Shown here: in pieces, positions 1-10,221 of the stretch | Position numbering within the stretch: position 1 is the first letter of the stretch | How the letters are laid out: each line of letters starts with the position of its first letter | Source of the DNA: an uncultured Granulosicoccaceae bacterium | Lineage (GTDB): Bacteria; Pseudomonadota; Gammaproteobacteria; Granulosicoccales; Granulosicoccaceae | Assembly: GCA_937998875.1 (NCBI GenBank) | Contig: CALLBO010000072.1 | Span: 1-64,000 of the forward strand | Length of the DNA stretch: 64,000 nucleotides | Direction: 5' to 3' | Program-made: the position numbers and the translations under genes | The notes under the pieces: generated by a model | Seen by the model: the letters and a program-made list of their open reading frames with translations, nothing else | Told to the model about the DNA's origin: nothing | Databases searched by the model: none

Positions 1-51
1 TACTTTGGCAATACTTCAAAGTTTAAGGTCGAAGTCTTTTTGAATAACTAA
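1..51 (+). CDS. possible 3' end of a gene entering from the left
   Basis: The first frame is open from the window edge to a TAA at 49-51 and encodes 16 residues ending in FLNN. This is compatible with the C-terminus of a gene that begins outside the window. The stretch is too short to identify or to exclude chance. Between it and the convergent cobT-like stop, a 23-codon open stretch at 106-177 follows an AGGGAGA, but nothing else supports it as a gene. Confidence 0.2.
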   Translation, partial: YFGNTSKFKVEVFLNN

Positions 52-178
52 CCAGACACACCCCTCTTCCGGCGCAAACTACACGCCGGATTCTCCCCAG
101 GGAGAATGACAAAAGCGGCACTAGACGCCTTTGACGACACCTTCCTACGGGATGCTCTGAACCAAACTGATGTATAGA

Positions 179-1981
179 TTATTTATCGGGTGAAAATAAA
201 GAGCGAAACTGCGTCAGCAGTGTTTTGCCCAGATCTTTCGCGTCTCTAATGGTGATTGCACGCTCATAGTAGCCGGTTACATCGTGGCCTATGCCAATCG
301 CTGCGAGTTCAACATTGTTTCTGCCTTCAATAGAATCAATCACCTTGTGCAGATGATCAATTAGATAGTTCTCGCGGTTTGCAGACATGGTGCTGGTATC
401 GATCGGCGCACCGTCTGAAATAACCAGGAGAATTTTACGTTCCTCCGGTCTGCGTTTTAGGCGATCGGTTGCCCAAAGTAGTGCCTCACCGTCTATGTTC
501 TGCTTGAGCAGATCTTTATGCAGCATTAAGCCAAACCCGGATCTTGCGCGTCGGTACGGTACATCTGCAGATTTGTATATGATGTGTCTTAACCCATTCA
601 AACGACCCGGGTTGCTTAATTTGCCGTCTGCTTTCCACTGGTTGAATAACGGGCCACCGTGTAACTCGGTGGTAGTGAAACCAAGAATCTCTACCGCGAT
701 GCCGCATCGCTCTAGTGTTTGTGAAAGGATGTCTGCGCAGGCCGCGGCAATTGCAATCGGCTTGCCGAGCATAGACTTTGAATTGTCTACCAGCAAAGTG
801 ACAACCGTGTCTTTAAATTCCAGATCACTTTCCTGCTTAAAAGATAAGCCGGAATAGGGTTGGGTGATTATTCTTGTCAGCCGGGAAGAATCAAGTAGCC
901 CTTCTTCAAGATCAAACTTCCAGTGCCGGTTTTGATTGGCCATTAATAGTCGTTGCAGCTGCCCTGCCAGCTTGCCGACGATCCTTGAATGCAGCTCTAT
1001 GTGTTCATCCAGTGTGGTGCGTAGAGCTTCTCTTTCTTCTTTTGTGTAGAGTTTGTTGGCGTTGACGACTTCATCAAACGAGGTGTTATAGCTGGTGTAG
1101 GCGGTAGGTGTTACTTCAAGTGCTGCTCCATACGCCTCTGACTCTGCGTCTACTGCTTCATCCCGATTACGGGTATTATCTTCTTCGAATAATGTATTGT
1201 TTTCATCGGTAAGTAGTGTTTCTGAACGATCTTTCTCTTCCTGCCGATTTTCCGTATCCCCGGTTAGATCCTCGTCGTCCTCCGATGATTCTTCGCTGTC
1301 GGCGGGTTCTTCCGCGGCTTGCTGGTTGTTCTCGTCTTGCTTGCTGTCTTTGGCGTTGTTCGTCTCGGGGTTCTGTAATTGAGCATGCTCAGATGAGGTG
1401 TCCTCGTTAATTCGGGAAATAATATCGAGGGCTAAGGTTGCAAACTGCGCCTGATTATTTTTGCAGCTGGCTAGTTGTGCCCAGGAATCGCTGGCAGAGG
1501 AGAAGACAGGCTCTTGCCATTGATCAATGATTCGACTGGTGTGTTCAGTTAAATGACAAGGCAGTCCCAGAGTGCGTCTGGTCAGATAGGAAAATACCAG
1601 CCCGAGTTGTTCGGTGTGATTGCCATTTTTATATTGGGCCTGTTTGTTTTTATAGTGCCACAACGCTTCAAGGTTGTTTGAGACTCCTAGCATCCACCCG
1701 ATACCTGCCGCCTGACAGCGCGTGCGTTCCATCTCATCAAACACAAAAGCGGCAACCGTCGCCTGAGGTTTGTACGACTGATGTAGATCTGCGTCATGAA
1801 ACTGTGCGGTTAGGGCAGTGGCATCATTGCAGCCACGTTCCAGTGCTGAATTCGATTGAGAAACTTCGAGGTCGGCAAGTGCAAACTGTTTTTCAGGCGA
1901 GCTGTCCTCAAGAGAGAGTGAAGCATCGGCGGCAATTGCTCTTGAGCAAGCAGATTGCTGTTCGGTTTTCAAACCCTTCAT
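179..1981 (-). CDS. cobT: CobT-like cobaltochelatase subunit (VWA domain)
   Basis: A 600-residue protein with the CobT layout: a helical N-terminal part, a very acidic low-complexity linker (about residues 205-290, rich in Glu, Asp, Ser and Asn), and a C-terminal von Willebrand A domain. The metal-binding MIDAS motif DNSKSM lies near residue 397. In the aerobic B12 pathway CobT acts with the AAA+ protein CobS to drive CobN, which inserts cobalt into hydrogenobyrinate diamide. No cobS, cobN or other cob gene is present in the window; purL lies divergently upstream. CobST-like pairs also occur away from B12 genes, so the actual partner is open. No clear Shine-Dalgarno precedes the chosen ATG, so the start is uncertain; the family assignment is firm. 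Confidence 0.85.
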   Translation of the reverse strand: MKGLKTEQQSACSRAIAADASLSLEDSSPEKQFALADLEVSQSNSALERGCNDATALTAQFHDADLHQSYKPQATVAAFVFDEMERTRCQAAGIGWMLGVSNNLEALWHYKNKQAQYKNGNHTEQLGLVFSYLTRRTLGLPCHLTEHTSRIIDQWQEPVFSSASDSWAQLASCKNNQAQFATLALDIISRINEDTSSEHAQLQNPETNNAKDSKQDENNQQAAEEPADSEESSEDDEDLTGDTENRQEEKDRSETLLTDENNTLFEEDNTRNRDEAVDAESEAYGAALEVTPTAYTSYNTSFDEVVNANKLYTKEEREALRTTLDEHIELHSRIVGKLAGQLQRLLMANQNRHWKFDLEEGLLDSSRLTRIITQPYSGLSFKQESDLEFKDTVVTLLVDNSKSMLGKPIAIAAACADILSQTLERCGIAVEILGFTTTELHGGPLFNQWKADGKLSNPGRLNGLRHIIYKSADVPYRRARSGFGLMLHKDLLKQNIDGEALLWATDRLKRRPEERKILLVISDGAPIDTSTMSANRENYLIDHLHKVIDSIEGRNNVELAAIGIGHDVTGYYERAITIRDAKDLGKTLLTQFRSLFSPDK

Positions 1982-2315
1982 TGGGTCGGCTATGGTATTG
2001 ATGTCGCTGATGCGTGGCCTCTTTTTGGCAGTATTGTCGGCTGGAGTATGTGTTTATTATAGTTGTGTATGCATAACAATGCGCCTCGAATGATGTGATG
2101 CCGGTGTGCGGTGCCCGGCAAAATTCGTGGTCGCGATGTGAACCGGATGCGGGATCGTTGATGGATACATTACTCAGGTAGCCGGTAACTACAATTACCT
2201 GGCGCAGCATCTCCCGGCAGGGCGGATTTACGCGCTGAATTGGCTGCACTATGGCATACTACGGTGATGGTGTTTCACGATACCACCACCTCTTTTACTC
2301 TCAGGGAAAACTCCA
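1982..2315. other. intergenic region between divergent cobT and purL
   Basis: This 334-base gap must hold the promoters of both divergent genes. AT-rich stretches near 2040-2080 fit a promoter region, but no -35/-10 pair with good spacing stood out on either strand. No PurR-like palindrome, riboswitch or small RNA gene was recognised. Confidence 0.4.
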
Positions 2316-5300
2316 ATGTTGGTGCTGATTGGCGGCAGTGCATTGTCTGCATTTCGCGTCGAGGCGTTGTTGAATACGTGCCGCAAATTGTCGCCGGGCC
2401 TGGAGGAACTATCCACCCGAACTGTCTACTTTATAGATGGCAACCTGTCAGCTGAATCGGTCCGGAAGCTCTGTGAGTTGCTGGCGGCAGAAGAAGCCAC
2501 TGATATTGATCCGGACATCATCACGGTACCAAGATCAGGCACGATATCTCCCTGGGCTTCCAAGGCAACTGACATTGCGCACAACTGTGGCTTGTCAGAA
2601 GTAACCCGTATCGAGCGCGGAACTGCCTGGTTTGCGTCAAAGGCGATCACCGAAAAAATTCACGCACAATTTCATGATCGTATGACGGAAATGGTGCTCA
2701 CTGATATCAACGCTGCATCGGTATTGTTTGAAGATAAACCACCCGCCCCGTTGCGTGAAGTGGATGTACTGGTTGGCGGCGTGGAGCAACTTAAAAAAGA
2801 CAACATTACCTACGGCTTTGCTTTGTCGGAAGATGAAATTGAATATCTGGTAGATAACTTTAAAAGTATCAACCGCAATCCCACAGATGCAGAGTTGATG
2901 ATGTTTGCGCAGGCAAACTCAGAACATTGCAGACACAAAATATTCAACGCAGACTGGGTTATCGATGGTGAAGCTGCTGATAGCTCATTGTTCGGGATGA
3001 TTCGCGAAACGCACAAAGCCCAGCCATCAGGGACCTTGATTGCCTATGATGATAATGCCGCCGTCATAGAAGGTTCCAACGGACAACGGTTTATGGCTGA
3101 TCCCGTAACCGGATCCTACGGTTATACACAAGAATCGATAAACATACAGATAAAAGTTGAAACGCATAATCACCCGACTGCGATCAGTCCGTTCCCGGGG
3201 GCCGCAACCGGATCCGGTGGCGAAATTCGTGACGAAGGTGCAACTGGCAATGGCGCAAAGCCCAAGGCCGGTCTTTGCGGCTTTAGTGTGTCCAATCTTC
3301 GAATACCGGAGTTCACGCATGAATGGGAACAGCATGCCGGTAAGCCAGAACACATTGCATCGGCGTTTCAGATTATGCAGGAAGGACCAATAGGGGCCGC
3401 GGCGTTTAACAACGAATTTGGCAGGCCGAATCTGACCGGTTACTTTCGAGCTTACGAGAGCGTTGTGCCTGTTGACGGAGTAGACGAATGGCGCGGGTTT
3501 CATAAACCAATAATGATTGCCGGCGGTCTCGGCAACATAAGACCGGTCAACAACAACAAGAAACCGGTTCCTGATGGCAGCGCCATTGTAGTACTCGGTG
3601 GCCCGGCTATGTTAATCGGACTTGGGGGTGGGGCGGCATCGTCGCTTGCCAGCGGTCAAAGTGATGCGTCTCTGGATTTTGCATCAGTTCAACGCGGCAA
3701 CCCGGAGATGCAGCGGCGTTGCCAGGAAGTGATCAATCATTGTATTTCACTAGGTGAAGATTCACCGATACTTTCTATGCATGATGTGGGTGCCGGGGGG
3801 TTATCGAATGCACTGCCGGAACTGGTGCACGATGCTGATCGAGGTGCGACATTTGAGCTGCGTGAGATTCTGGTTGATGAACGCGGTATGTCACCAATGG
3901 AAATCTGGTGCAATGAATCGCAGGAGCGTTATGTACTTGCCGTGGCAGTAGATAAGTTGCCCGAGCTGACTTCATTTTGTAAGCGGGAGCGCTGCCCGTA
4001 TGCGGTGGTAGGCGTAGCGACCAGCAAGAAGCATCTTACTGTTACCGATAATCTGCTACACAAACCACCCATCGACATGTCTCTACAGGTGTTGCTCGGT
4101 AAGCCACCGCGTATGCAGCGGGAGACCACACGATCCAGGCATTGTGAAACTGAATTCACGATAGACAGTATCAACATAGAAACGGCACTGACGCGGGTTT
4201 TGCAGTCTCCTACGGTTGCCGCAAAAAACTTTCTGATTACTATTGGCGACCGCACTGTTGGCGGGATGGTGCATCGTGATCAGCTGGTCGGTCCGTGGCA
4301 AATGCCGGTTGCAGATTGTGCAGTAACGCTCTCTGACTTCGACGGATTTAGCGGTGAGGCGATGGCAATGGGAGAGCGTTCGCCTGTTGCACTCATTTCA
4401 CCCGAGGCATCCGGTCGTATTGCAGTTGCGGAAGCATTAACCAATCTTGCCGGTGTGGCGGTTGCAGACCTTAAAGATATTAAGTTATCGGCCAACTGGA
4501 TGGCTGCTGCCAACGTAGATGATGCAGCGCTGTTTGACACAGTGAAAACAGTGGCCCGTGATTTTTGTCTGCCGCTGGGTCTTTCGATTCCGGTTGGTAA
4601 AGATTCACTCTCTATGCAGAGTCGCTGGACTGAGAGTGGTAAAGATAAAATCGTTACGGCACCGTTGTCTTTGGTGGTTACCGCTTTCACGAAGGTTGCA
4701 GATGTAAGAAAAACAGTAACGCCGCAGATGGTCGATGCTCCCGACACGGTATTGCTGCTTGCGGATATTGGTAACTCGAAAGACCGGCTGGGTGCTTCGG
4801 TGTTTGCGCAGGTTCACGGACAGGTTGGTAATCAGTGTCCGGATGTTGAAGACATTGCAGCGTTTAAAGGTCTGATTGAATTTATGCAGGCGCTTACGCA
4901 GAAGGATTTACTACTCGCTTGTCATGATCGTTCAGATGGCGGCGTTGTTATTGCGATTGCGGAAATGTGCTTCGCCGGTGGTTGTGGGGCAGATGTCTCA
5001 TTGTCAGCTGGTAGTAATGGTGTTGCCGGGGCATTGTTCAGTGAAGAGATCGGTTTAGTGCTACAGGTAAAGCGCTCTGATCTGGAAGTGGTGAAGGGTC
5101 TTGCAAAAGATTACAGTATCGGCCACTTGTTATCTGAAATTGGAAACGCTTCTGCAGGTGCTGAGCTCAGCGTATCTGTTGACGGGAAACTGGTGTTTAG
5201 TAAGACGGTTACCGAATTAAAAAAGCGATGGTGGGAAACGTCTTACCGCATGCAACACCACAGAGATAATCCTGAGTGTGCACAGCAGGAATATGACCTG

Positions 5301-6137
5301 ATCGCGGACGGCAGTGATCCCGGTATTTCACCTGAGCTGACCTTTGATCCGTCAGATAACATTGTCTCTGCCATGACCACCAGGCCAAAAGTTGCGATTT
5401 TGCGGGAGCAGGGGGTTAATGGTCACGTTGAAATGGCGGCAGCTTTTAACAAGTCCGGATTTGAAAGTGTCGATGTCCATATGAGTGACATTATCGACGG
5501 TCGGGTAATGTTGGACGGGTTTGTCGGTCTTATTGCTTGCGGAGGGTTTTCCTATGGTGATGTGCTCGGGGCCGGTGGCGGTTGGGCCAGCTCTATACTT
5601 TATAACCAACGGGCCCGTGAACAGTTTGAAAAATACTTTGCCCGGTCTGATGTTTTTGCTTTGGGGGTTTGTAACGGTTGTCAGATGTTCTCGAAACTGC
5701 GATCTATGATTCCGGGAACCTCACATTGGCCGGATTTCACCCACAACCTCTCAGAGCAGTTCGAAGCGCGCTTTGCGACGGTACAAGTGCAGTCTACGGC
5801 TTCTATTCTCTTCAATGGAATGGAAGGCTCCAGAATACCGGTTGCTGTGGCGCATGGTGAAGGCAAAATCACTGGGTTGATTAAATCGGCACAGGTCTCA
5901 TTGCGCTATGTAGACAATCACGGCAAGGTCACCGATCATTACCCGCTAAACCCGAACGGTTCGGCTGAGGGTGTTACGGGTCTTTGTAACGACGACGGTC
6001 GATTTAATATCATGATGCCGCACCCTGAACGAGTGTTCAGATCGGTGCAGAATTCCTACCGCGTTCAAGACTGGCCGGCAGAAGGGCCGTGGTTGCGAAT
6101 GTTTCGCAACGCAAGGCTTTGGGCGTCGCAGGTTTAA
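2316..6137 (+). CDS. purL: phosphoribosylformylglycinamidine synthase (FGAM synthase)
   Basis: A 1273-residue single-chain enzyme, close to the usual gammaproteobacterial length of about 1295. It converts FGAR, glutamine and ATP to FGAM in step 4 of de novo purine synthesis in the cytoplasm. The N-terminal start (GGSALSAFR) aligns with known PurL. The tandem AIR-synthase-like domains carry ETHNHPTAISPFPGAATG and a later IPVGKDSLSM. The C-terminal class I glutamine amidotransferase has the nucleophile in GVCNGCQM (Cys1119) and PHPER (His1236, Glu1238). The start follows an AGGGA. The gene stands alone, with no other pur gene nearby, as is common in gammaproteobacteria. Confidence 0.98.
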   Translation: MLVLIGGSALSAFRVEALLNTCRKLSPGLEELSTRTVYFIDGNLSAESVRKLCELLAAEEATDIDPDIITVPRSGTISPWASKATDIAHNCGLSEVTRIERGTAWFASKAITEKIHAQFHDRMTEMVLTDINAASVLFEDKPPAPLREVDVLVGGVEQLKKDNITYGFALSEDEIEYLVDNFKSINRNPTDAELMMFAQANSEHCRHKIFNADWVIDGEAADSSLFGMIRETHKAQPSGTLIAYDDNAAVIEGSNGQRFMADPVTGSYGYTQESINIQIKVETHNHPTAISPFPGAATGSGGEIRDEGATGNGAKPKAGLCGFSVSNLRIPEFTHEWEQHAGKPEHIASAFQIMQEGPIGAAAFNNEFGRPNLTGYFRAYESVVPVDGVDEWRGFHKPIMIAGGLGNIRPVNNNKKPVPDGSAIVVLGGPAMLIGLGGGAASSLASGQSDASLDFASVQRGNPEMQRRCQEVINHCISLGEDSPILSMHDVGAGGLSNALPELVHDADRGATFELREILVDERGMSPMEIWCNESQERYVLAVAVDKLPELTSFCKRERCPYAVVGVATSKKHLTVTDNLLHKPPIDMSLQVLLGKPPRMQRETTRSRHCETEFTIDSINIETALTRVLQSPTVAAKNFLITIGDRTVGGMVHRDQLVGPWQMPVADCAVTLSDFDGFSGEAMAMGERSPVALISPEASGRIAVAEALTNLAGVAVADLKDIKLSANWMAAANVDDAALFDTVKTVARDFCLPLGLSIPVGKDSLSMQSRWTESGKDKIVTAPLSLVVTAFTKVADVRKTVTPQMVDAPDTVLLLADIGNSKDRLGASVFAQVHGQVGNQCPDVEDIAAFKGLIEFMQALTQKDLLLACHDRSDGGVVIAIAEMCFAGGCGADVSLSAGSNGVAGALFSEEIGLVLQVKRSDLEVVKGLAKDYSIGHLLSEIGNASAGAELSVSVDGKLVFSKTVTELKKRWWETSYRMQHHRDNPECAQQEYDLIADGSDPGISPELTFDPSDNIVSAMTTRPKVAILREQGVNGHVEMAAAFNKSGFESVDVHMSDIIDGRVMLDGFVGLIACGGFSYGDVLGAGGGWASSILYNQRAREQFEKYFARSDVFALGVCNGCQMFSKLRSMIPGTSHWPDFTHNLSEQFEARFATVQVQSTASILFNGMEGSRIPVAVAHGEGKITGLIKSAQVSLRYVDNHGKVTDHYPLNPNGSAEGVTGLCNDDGRFNIMMPHPERVFRSVQNSYRVQDWPAEGPWLRMFRNARLWASQV

Positions 6138-6160
6138 CTGCAGTTACAAGATATATTTGG

Positions 6161-8317
6161 TTACTGCAAGCTACTGTGCAGTGACGCTTCCCTGTCGAGG
6201 AACATGCGTACCGTTGCCGTGTCGGTTTCGTGTTTAACAAGAACGTTAAGCAGCCATTTTGCGGTTACTGACACTGACTCGGTTGACAGACCTTGTGCTG
6301 CAATGTGGCGATAGATTTTTTCGTTAAGTTCATGTTGCGACAGCGTGACAGACGGGTAGCTGTGGTCGCCGAGGTCAAGATGAGATAGCAACTGCAATGG
6401 TGTGAGCTCGGAGTCGGCGTAGTGTCTGTGCAGATATCTTTGCCACTGATCAACACGGCAGCGGAATTTTTCTGCAGTACGGGATGCGTGCTCAAGCTTG
6501 GTGTCGGGTTTGATAAACATTGGAATCAGAGAGCACAGCTTATGGGCACTGCTTGCTGCTGTCTCAATGTTCGCAGCGATACTGTTGAAATCGCGTTCAA
6601 AAGAAACCCATTGATCTGCAAACTGTGCAACCAGCAGTGATGAGCCAAGTGCCTGCGACAACCAGTGGTTGAAGTTCACTACGGAATCGAGTCTCTGCCA
6701 GTTGGTGTCTGTACCTTTGAATAACGAACCAAAGTGCCGTTTGTAATACGGATCATTATTGAACGTCTCGGAGAACTGCAATGTCTTGGCGAGTTTGTCG
6801 AGTCGATCGAGATCGTTATCAGTCAATATTGCGTTGTGGTAGGTGAGGATATCGTTGAGCTTTTGTCTTGCACTGAAATACTCGGGGTTGGCCAGCTGCG
6901 ATTTATCATCACGTCTGGCGATCACCTCGATTAGTCGACTCAAAGTTTTGTGGTCTGGTACTGCATTCAGATCAAAGGCCTTGTCTATGTGCTTCATCTC
7001 ATGCTCAACTGAAGATGCCTGAATCTTCGCCTGTTGCAACAGCAGTCTGGTGGTCGTGTCTGCATGCATTGAGATTGAGTGGTATTGCATTTCCGGTGGT
7101 GCGTTGAGTATTTTGTCCTTCGCTTTGTTCAACCGGTAGAGTATTTCTACAGTTTGATATTCATCGCGAAAATACTTTGTGAAACTACTGTTCGCTAACA
7201 ACTGATTAATGCTTGACTCCATCGCCTCAATGCGGCGCGGTAGTTTTGCAATGTTTTTAAGCTGCCAGTGGCCAAGACCGACGTCAATCAACCAGCCGGC
7301 GCAGTTGTGGAATTTTTCAAGTGTATCGCTATCCAGATCCGGGTCGCTGTTTAGAACCGGTGTTGTGGATGTATTTGTTTGGCCTGCAAAGTTATACAAC
7401 GCCTCATGCAGCACTTCAGGTTCAATAAATCGCATAGCGCGAATTGCCAGTTGCGCATCGAAACCGGCAGGTATTGCGGGCAGAGGAGTGAACTCTGTTC
7501 CCGGTTGGGTGCGATCAAGTTCCAGATCGGTATATTGCGCTCTGCTTAGTTCGCCAAGTGCCTCTGTCGGCAGGCATACAATGCCGGTGTTCGCGGTTAT
7601 CTTGCAGTTAAAATCTTTATGCACATTAGAGTTAAAGCTGCGCAGATATTCGCGCAGATCGGTGGTGCTATCAAATGGTTTCACCAGCTGGTCAACATGG
7701 CTGCTGCACATGTCTGCGACATGCGGGTTAACCCGCAGCCATTGTCCGGCTGAGTAGGTAATTGCATAATTGCTGGCTCTGCCTCTGATACGCTGCAGTG
7801 TCACTGGAAGCAGCAGTAGTGGAGCCCGCTTTTTTTCACCGTTAGACGTGTAAAGAACAAACCCTGCGGCAACATACAGATTACTGGCTGCTTGCTTATC
7901 TTGTGCAGTTTCGGCTTCAAGTTGTCTGCAGCGCTGCTGCAATATTGCTTTTGTGTGTCGGGTTGTCAGAACCGTGTGGTTAACGCTGACAGGATGCGGT
8001 GCTGATTCGCTATCCAGTAACGGTACCGAATTACCATGCACGACCATATCGTGGTAAATGTCTGTGCATGAGGTTGGCAACAGTTGAATATCGGCGTGTC
8101 GAGATTTCCAATCAACTAGATTGCCGCTGCGCCGTAGTCTGGTGTTCTGCGTCGTACTTCTGACGTGTGGCTGAATACCTGTGTCACGGATATCCGATTT
8201 GTCGGTTGATGATGGGAAACTGATTGCCGCTACTGATGTCATTGGGGTGCGCACGGTGTTGTGTAGAAGACTCCTGCCCTGATCGTAGTTACGGTAGCAG
8301 CTCACTGAGTGGCCCAT
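6161..8317 (-). CDS. stand-alone DUF4011-like protein lacking a helicase motor
   Basis: A 718-residue protein. Residues about 125-260 resemble DUF4011: a charged helix (ILQQRCRQLEAE), then SNLYVAAGFVLY and RAPLLLLPVTL, matching the family's conserved 'YxAxGFLxW ... RAPLLLxPVxL' core. DUF4011 normally heads very large superfamily 1 helicase/nuclease proteins. Here no Walker A, Walker B or nuclease motif is visible. The C-terminal half is helical and holds a segment, HFGSLFKGTDTNWQRLDSVV, that recalls the 'GLxTDW' region found between helicase motifs in those large proteins. No signal peptide or membrane segment was seen. The start has GAGG five bases upstream. It is convergent with purL and divergent from msrP. 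Function is unknown; a link to DNA handling is only an inference from the domain. Confidence 0.6.
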   Translation of the reverse strand: MGHSVSCYRNYDQGRSLLHNTVRTPMTSVAAISFPSSTDKSDIRDTGIQPHVRSTTQNTRLRRSGNLVDWKSRHADIQLLPTSCTDIYHDMVVHGNSVPLLDSESAPHPVSVNHTVLTTRHTKAILQQRCRQLEAETAQDKQAASNLYVAAGFVLYTSNGEKKRAPLLLLPVTLQRIRGRASNYAITYSAGQWLRVNPHVADMCSSHVDQLVKPFDSTTDLREYLRSFNSNVHKDFNCKITANTGIVCLPTEALGELSRAQYTDLELDRTQPGTEFTPLPAIPAGFDAQLAIRAMRFIEPEVLHEALYNFAGQTNTSTTPVLNSDPDLDSDTLEKFHNCAGWLIDVGLGHWQLKNIAKLPRRIEAMESSINQLLANSSFTKYFRDEYQTVEILYRLNKAKDKILNAPPEMQYHSISMHADTTTRLLLQQAKIQASSVEHEMKHIDKAFDLNAVPDHKTLSRLIEVIARRDDKSQLANPEYFSARQKLNDILTYHNAILTDNDLDRLDKLAKTLQFSETFNNDPYYKRHFGSLFKGTDTNWQRLDSVVNFNHWLSQALGSSLLVAQFADQWVSFERDFNSIAANIETAASSAHKLCSLIPMFIKPDTKLEHASRTAEKFRCRVDQWQRYLHRHYADSELTPLQLLSHLDLGDHSYPSVTLSQHELNEKIYRHIAAQGLSTESVSVTAKWLLNVLVKHETDTATVRMFLDREASLHSSLQ

Positions 8318-8544
8318 TGGCCTCAGTTTGGAGTCTGGAAATATGGTGTATGCTTAAATAGTAGCAGTTGATTCGAAAATCTCATGATTCTGTTATGGAA
8401 TTGTTAATTATTTTTATCATACTACCTGCGACTTTATTTTGGCGATTTAGAACTTAACCGGCTGGCACCTCAGCAATCGTGCAATAAATTGACGGATTGG
8501 CGTCATCGCAACCCGGCGGCATCATAAAAACAGGATCAAATATT

Positions 8545-9507
8545 ATGGCTACCAAGATCAAATCTTCAGAAATCACCCCGGAGAATGTGTTTCGCCAGCG
8601 CCGGTTGTTATTGCAGGCGGCCGGGTTGGGGTTAGGTGCCGCAGGTACTGGAATTATGATGCCGGAGCGCTTGCATGCCGCAACACCCGGTTTTGAAAAT
8701 GTTTCTGAGTGGGCGGCCAGCACCGATGAAACTCAATCAAGTTTTGAGCAGGCGACCACCTACAACAATTTCTATGAGCTTGGAACCGATAAAGGCGATC
8801 CGGCAAAGAATGCTAAAGCGCTCGTTACCGAGCCGTGGACTGTTGAAGTCGGCGGCGAATGTGAAAAAGGCGGCAAGTATGCACTGGAAGACATTCTAAA
8901 ACCGCACGCACTGGAAGAAAGAGTTTACCGCCTGCGCTGTGTCGAGGCATGGTCAATGGTCATCCCATGGGTCGGGTTTCCGTTGGCTGACTTGTTAAAG
9001 CGATTTGAACCGAATAGCAAAGCCAAATACGTGCAGTTTGAAACAATTCTGGATCCTGAAAATCTGCCGGGTCAGAAATTCCCGATACTGCAATGGCCTT
9101 ATGCAGAGGGCTTGCGTATCGATGAAGCGATGCACCCGCTAACGCTGATGGCGGTTGGCTTGTACGGCAAGGAACTGCCTGCGCAGAATGGCGCTCCGTT
9201 GCGACTTGTGGTGCCATGGAAATATGGTTTTAAGAGTATCAAGTCTATTGTCTCTATCAATTTTGTTGAAGAGGAACCTGCCACCAGCTGGAATAAATCA
9301 GCGCCTCGTGAATATGGATTTTATTCGAATGTGAATCCGCAGGTGAGTCACCCTCGCTGGAGTCAGGCGAAAGAGCGTCGTCTGGATGCCGACAGCAGTG
9401 GTTTCAGTGCGTTGTTTTCTGAGAAACGCGATACCGAGATGTTTAACGGCTATGCGGACGAAGTAGCCAGTTTGTATGCGGGTATGGACTTAAAGAAAAG
9501 CTTTTGA
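8545..9507 (+). CDS. msrP: protein-methionine-sulfoxide reductase, catalytic subunit MsrP
   Basis: A 320-residue periplasmic molybdoenzyme (formerly YedY) that reduces methionine sulfoxide in envelope proteins. A Tat signal is seen: twin arginines at residues 19-20 in [12 protein letters not shown], a hydrophobic stretch, and a likely cleavage after LHAA. The molybdopterin-ligating cysteine is in LRCVEAWSM (Cys132), and the family tail [13 protein letters not shown] is present. An upstream in-frame ATG at 8497 would add 16 residues ahead of the Tat motif; 8545 gives the normal spacing. It is followed after 62 bases by msrQ, its membrane electron donor. The MsrPQ pair is complete. Confidence 0.96.
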   Translation: MATKIKSSEITPENVFRQRRLLLQAAGLGLGAAGTGIMMPERLHAATPGFENVSEWAASTDETQSSFEQATTYNNFYELGTDKGDPAKNAKALVTEPWTVEVGGECEKGGKYALEDILKPHALEERVYRLRCVEAWSMVIPWVGFPLADLLKRFEPNSKAKYVQFETILDPENLPGQKFPILQWPYAEGLRIDEAMHPLTLMAVGLYGKELPAQNGAPLRLVVPWKYGFKSIKSIVSINFVEEEPATSWNKSAPREYGFYSNVNPQVSHPRWSQAKERRLDADSSGFSALFSEKRDTEMFNGYADEVASLYAGMDLKKSF

Positions 9508-9569
9508 GCGATCGAACGTCTCGCTTGATTCTTACCCGTTGTTGCATACCCGGGGTGGGGGACTAGACT

Positions 9570-10199
9570 ATGAGTTTTCGCGCTGTCTCAGCCAAAGGTG
9601 TAACGATTCCTCAGCCCGGCTTCAATAAAGGCAAGCTGCTAAAGCCTGCTGTATTCATTGTCTGTTTATTGCCATTCGTGATGGCCGTTGCAGGTGTGGC
9701 GACCAGTCGGTTTGTCGATCCGGTAGAGTCGCTGTTACACATCACCGGCGAGTGGGGTTTGCGCATGCTGCTGATAACCCTGTGTGTTACCCCGATTCAG
9801 TTTATTTTCAAATGGGCAGCAGTTGCGAAGCTGAGAAGAATGCTGGGTTTGTTTGCGTTTTTCTATACCACTGTGCACCTGGCCACGTGGCTGGTACTTG
9901 ATCAGGGGCTTAATCTTCGCGACGCTTTTGAATCTATTATCGATAACAAATACATAACCGTCGGTATTATTTCGTGGATTGGTTTGTTTGTTCTTGCCGT
10001 TACCTCAAATCGGTTTTCGGTTCGTAAGCTGGGTCGTCGATGGAAGTCATTGCACAGCTGGGTTTACGTATTGGTGTTGTTAGGCATAGTGCATTTTATC
10101 TGGCAGGTTAAAGCGAGTGAGATTGTTGAGCCGTCTGTTTATCTTGGCTTTTTTGCTGTGTTGTTGATATGGCGGTTTGTTAGGATGGTTAAGCGGTAG
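9570..10199 (+). CDS. msrQ: heme-binding membrane subunit MsrQ
   Basis: A 209-residue integral membrane cytochrome b-type protein (formerly YedZ) with about six hydrophobic helices. It passes electrons from the quinone pool or flavin reductase to MsrP in the periplasm. Family hallmarks are GEWGLRMLLITLCVTPI, RRMLGLFAFFYTTVHLATWL with its heme-ligating His, and SLHSWVYVLVLLGIVHFIW with a second and third His. The start ATG follows GGGTGGGGGAC. It forms an operon with msrP. Confidence 0.96.
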   Translation: MSFRAVSAKGVTIPQPGFNKGKLLKPAVFIVCLLPFVMAVAGVATSRFVDPVESLLHITGEWGLRMLLITLCVTPIQFIFKWAAVAKLRRMLGLFAFFYTTVHLATWLVLDQGLNLRDAFESIIDNKYITVGIISWIGLFVLAVTSNRFSVRKLGRRWKSLHSWVYVLVLLGIVHFIWQVKASEIVEPSVYLGFFAVLLIWRFVRMVKR

Positions 10200-10221
10200 C
10201 TTTGTTTGTTTTTTTTTGCTT

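Noticed and set aside
1197..1410. Ser-rich frames opposite the acidic part of the cobT-like gene
   Set aside because: They are the antisense of the Glu/Asp-rich linker and have no ribosome site.
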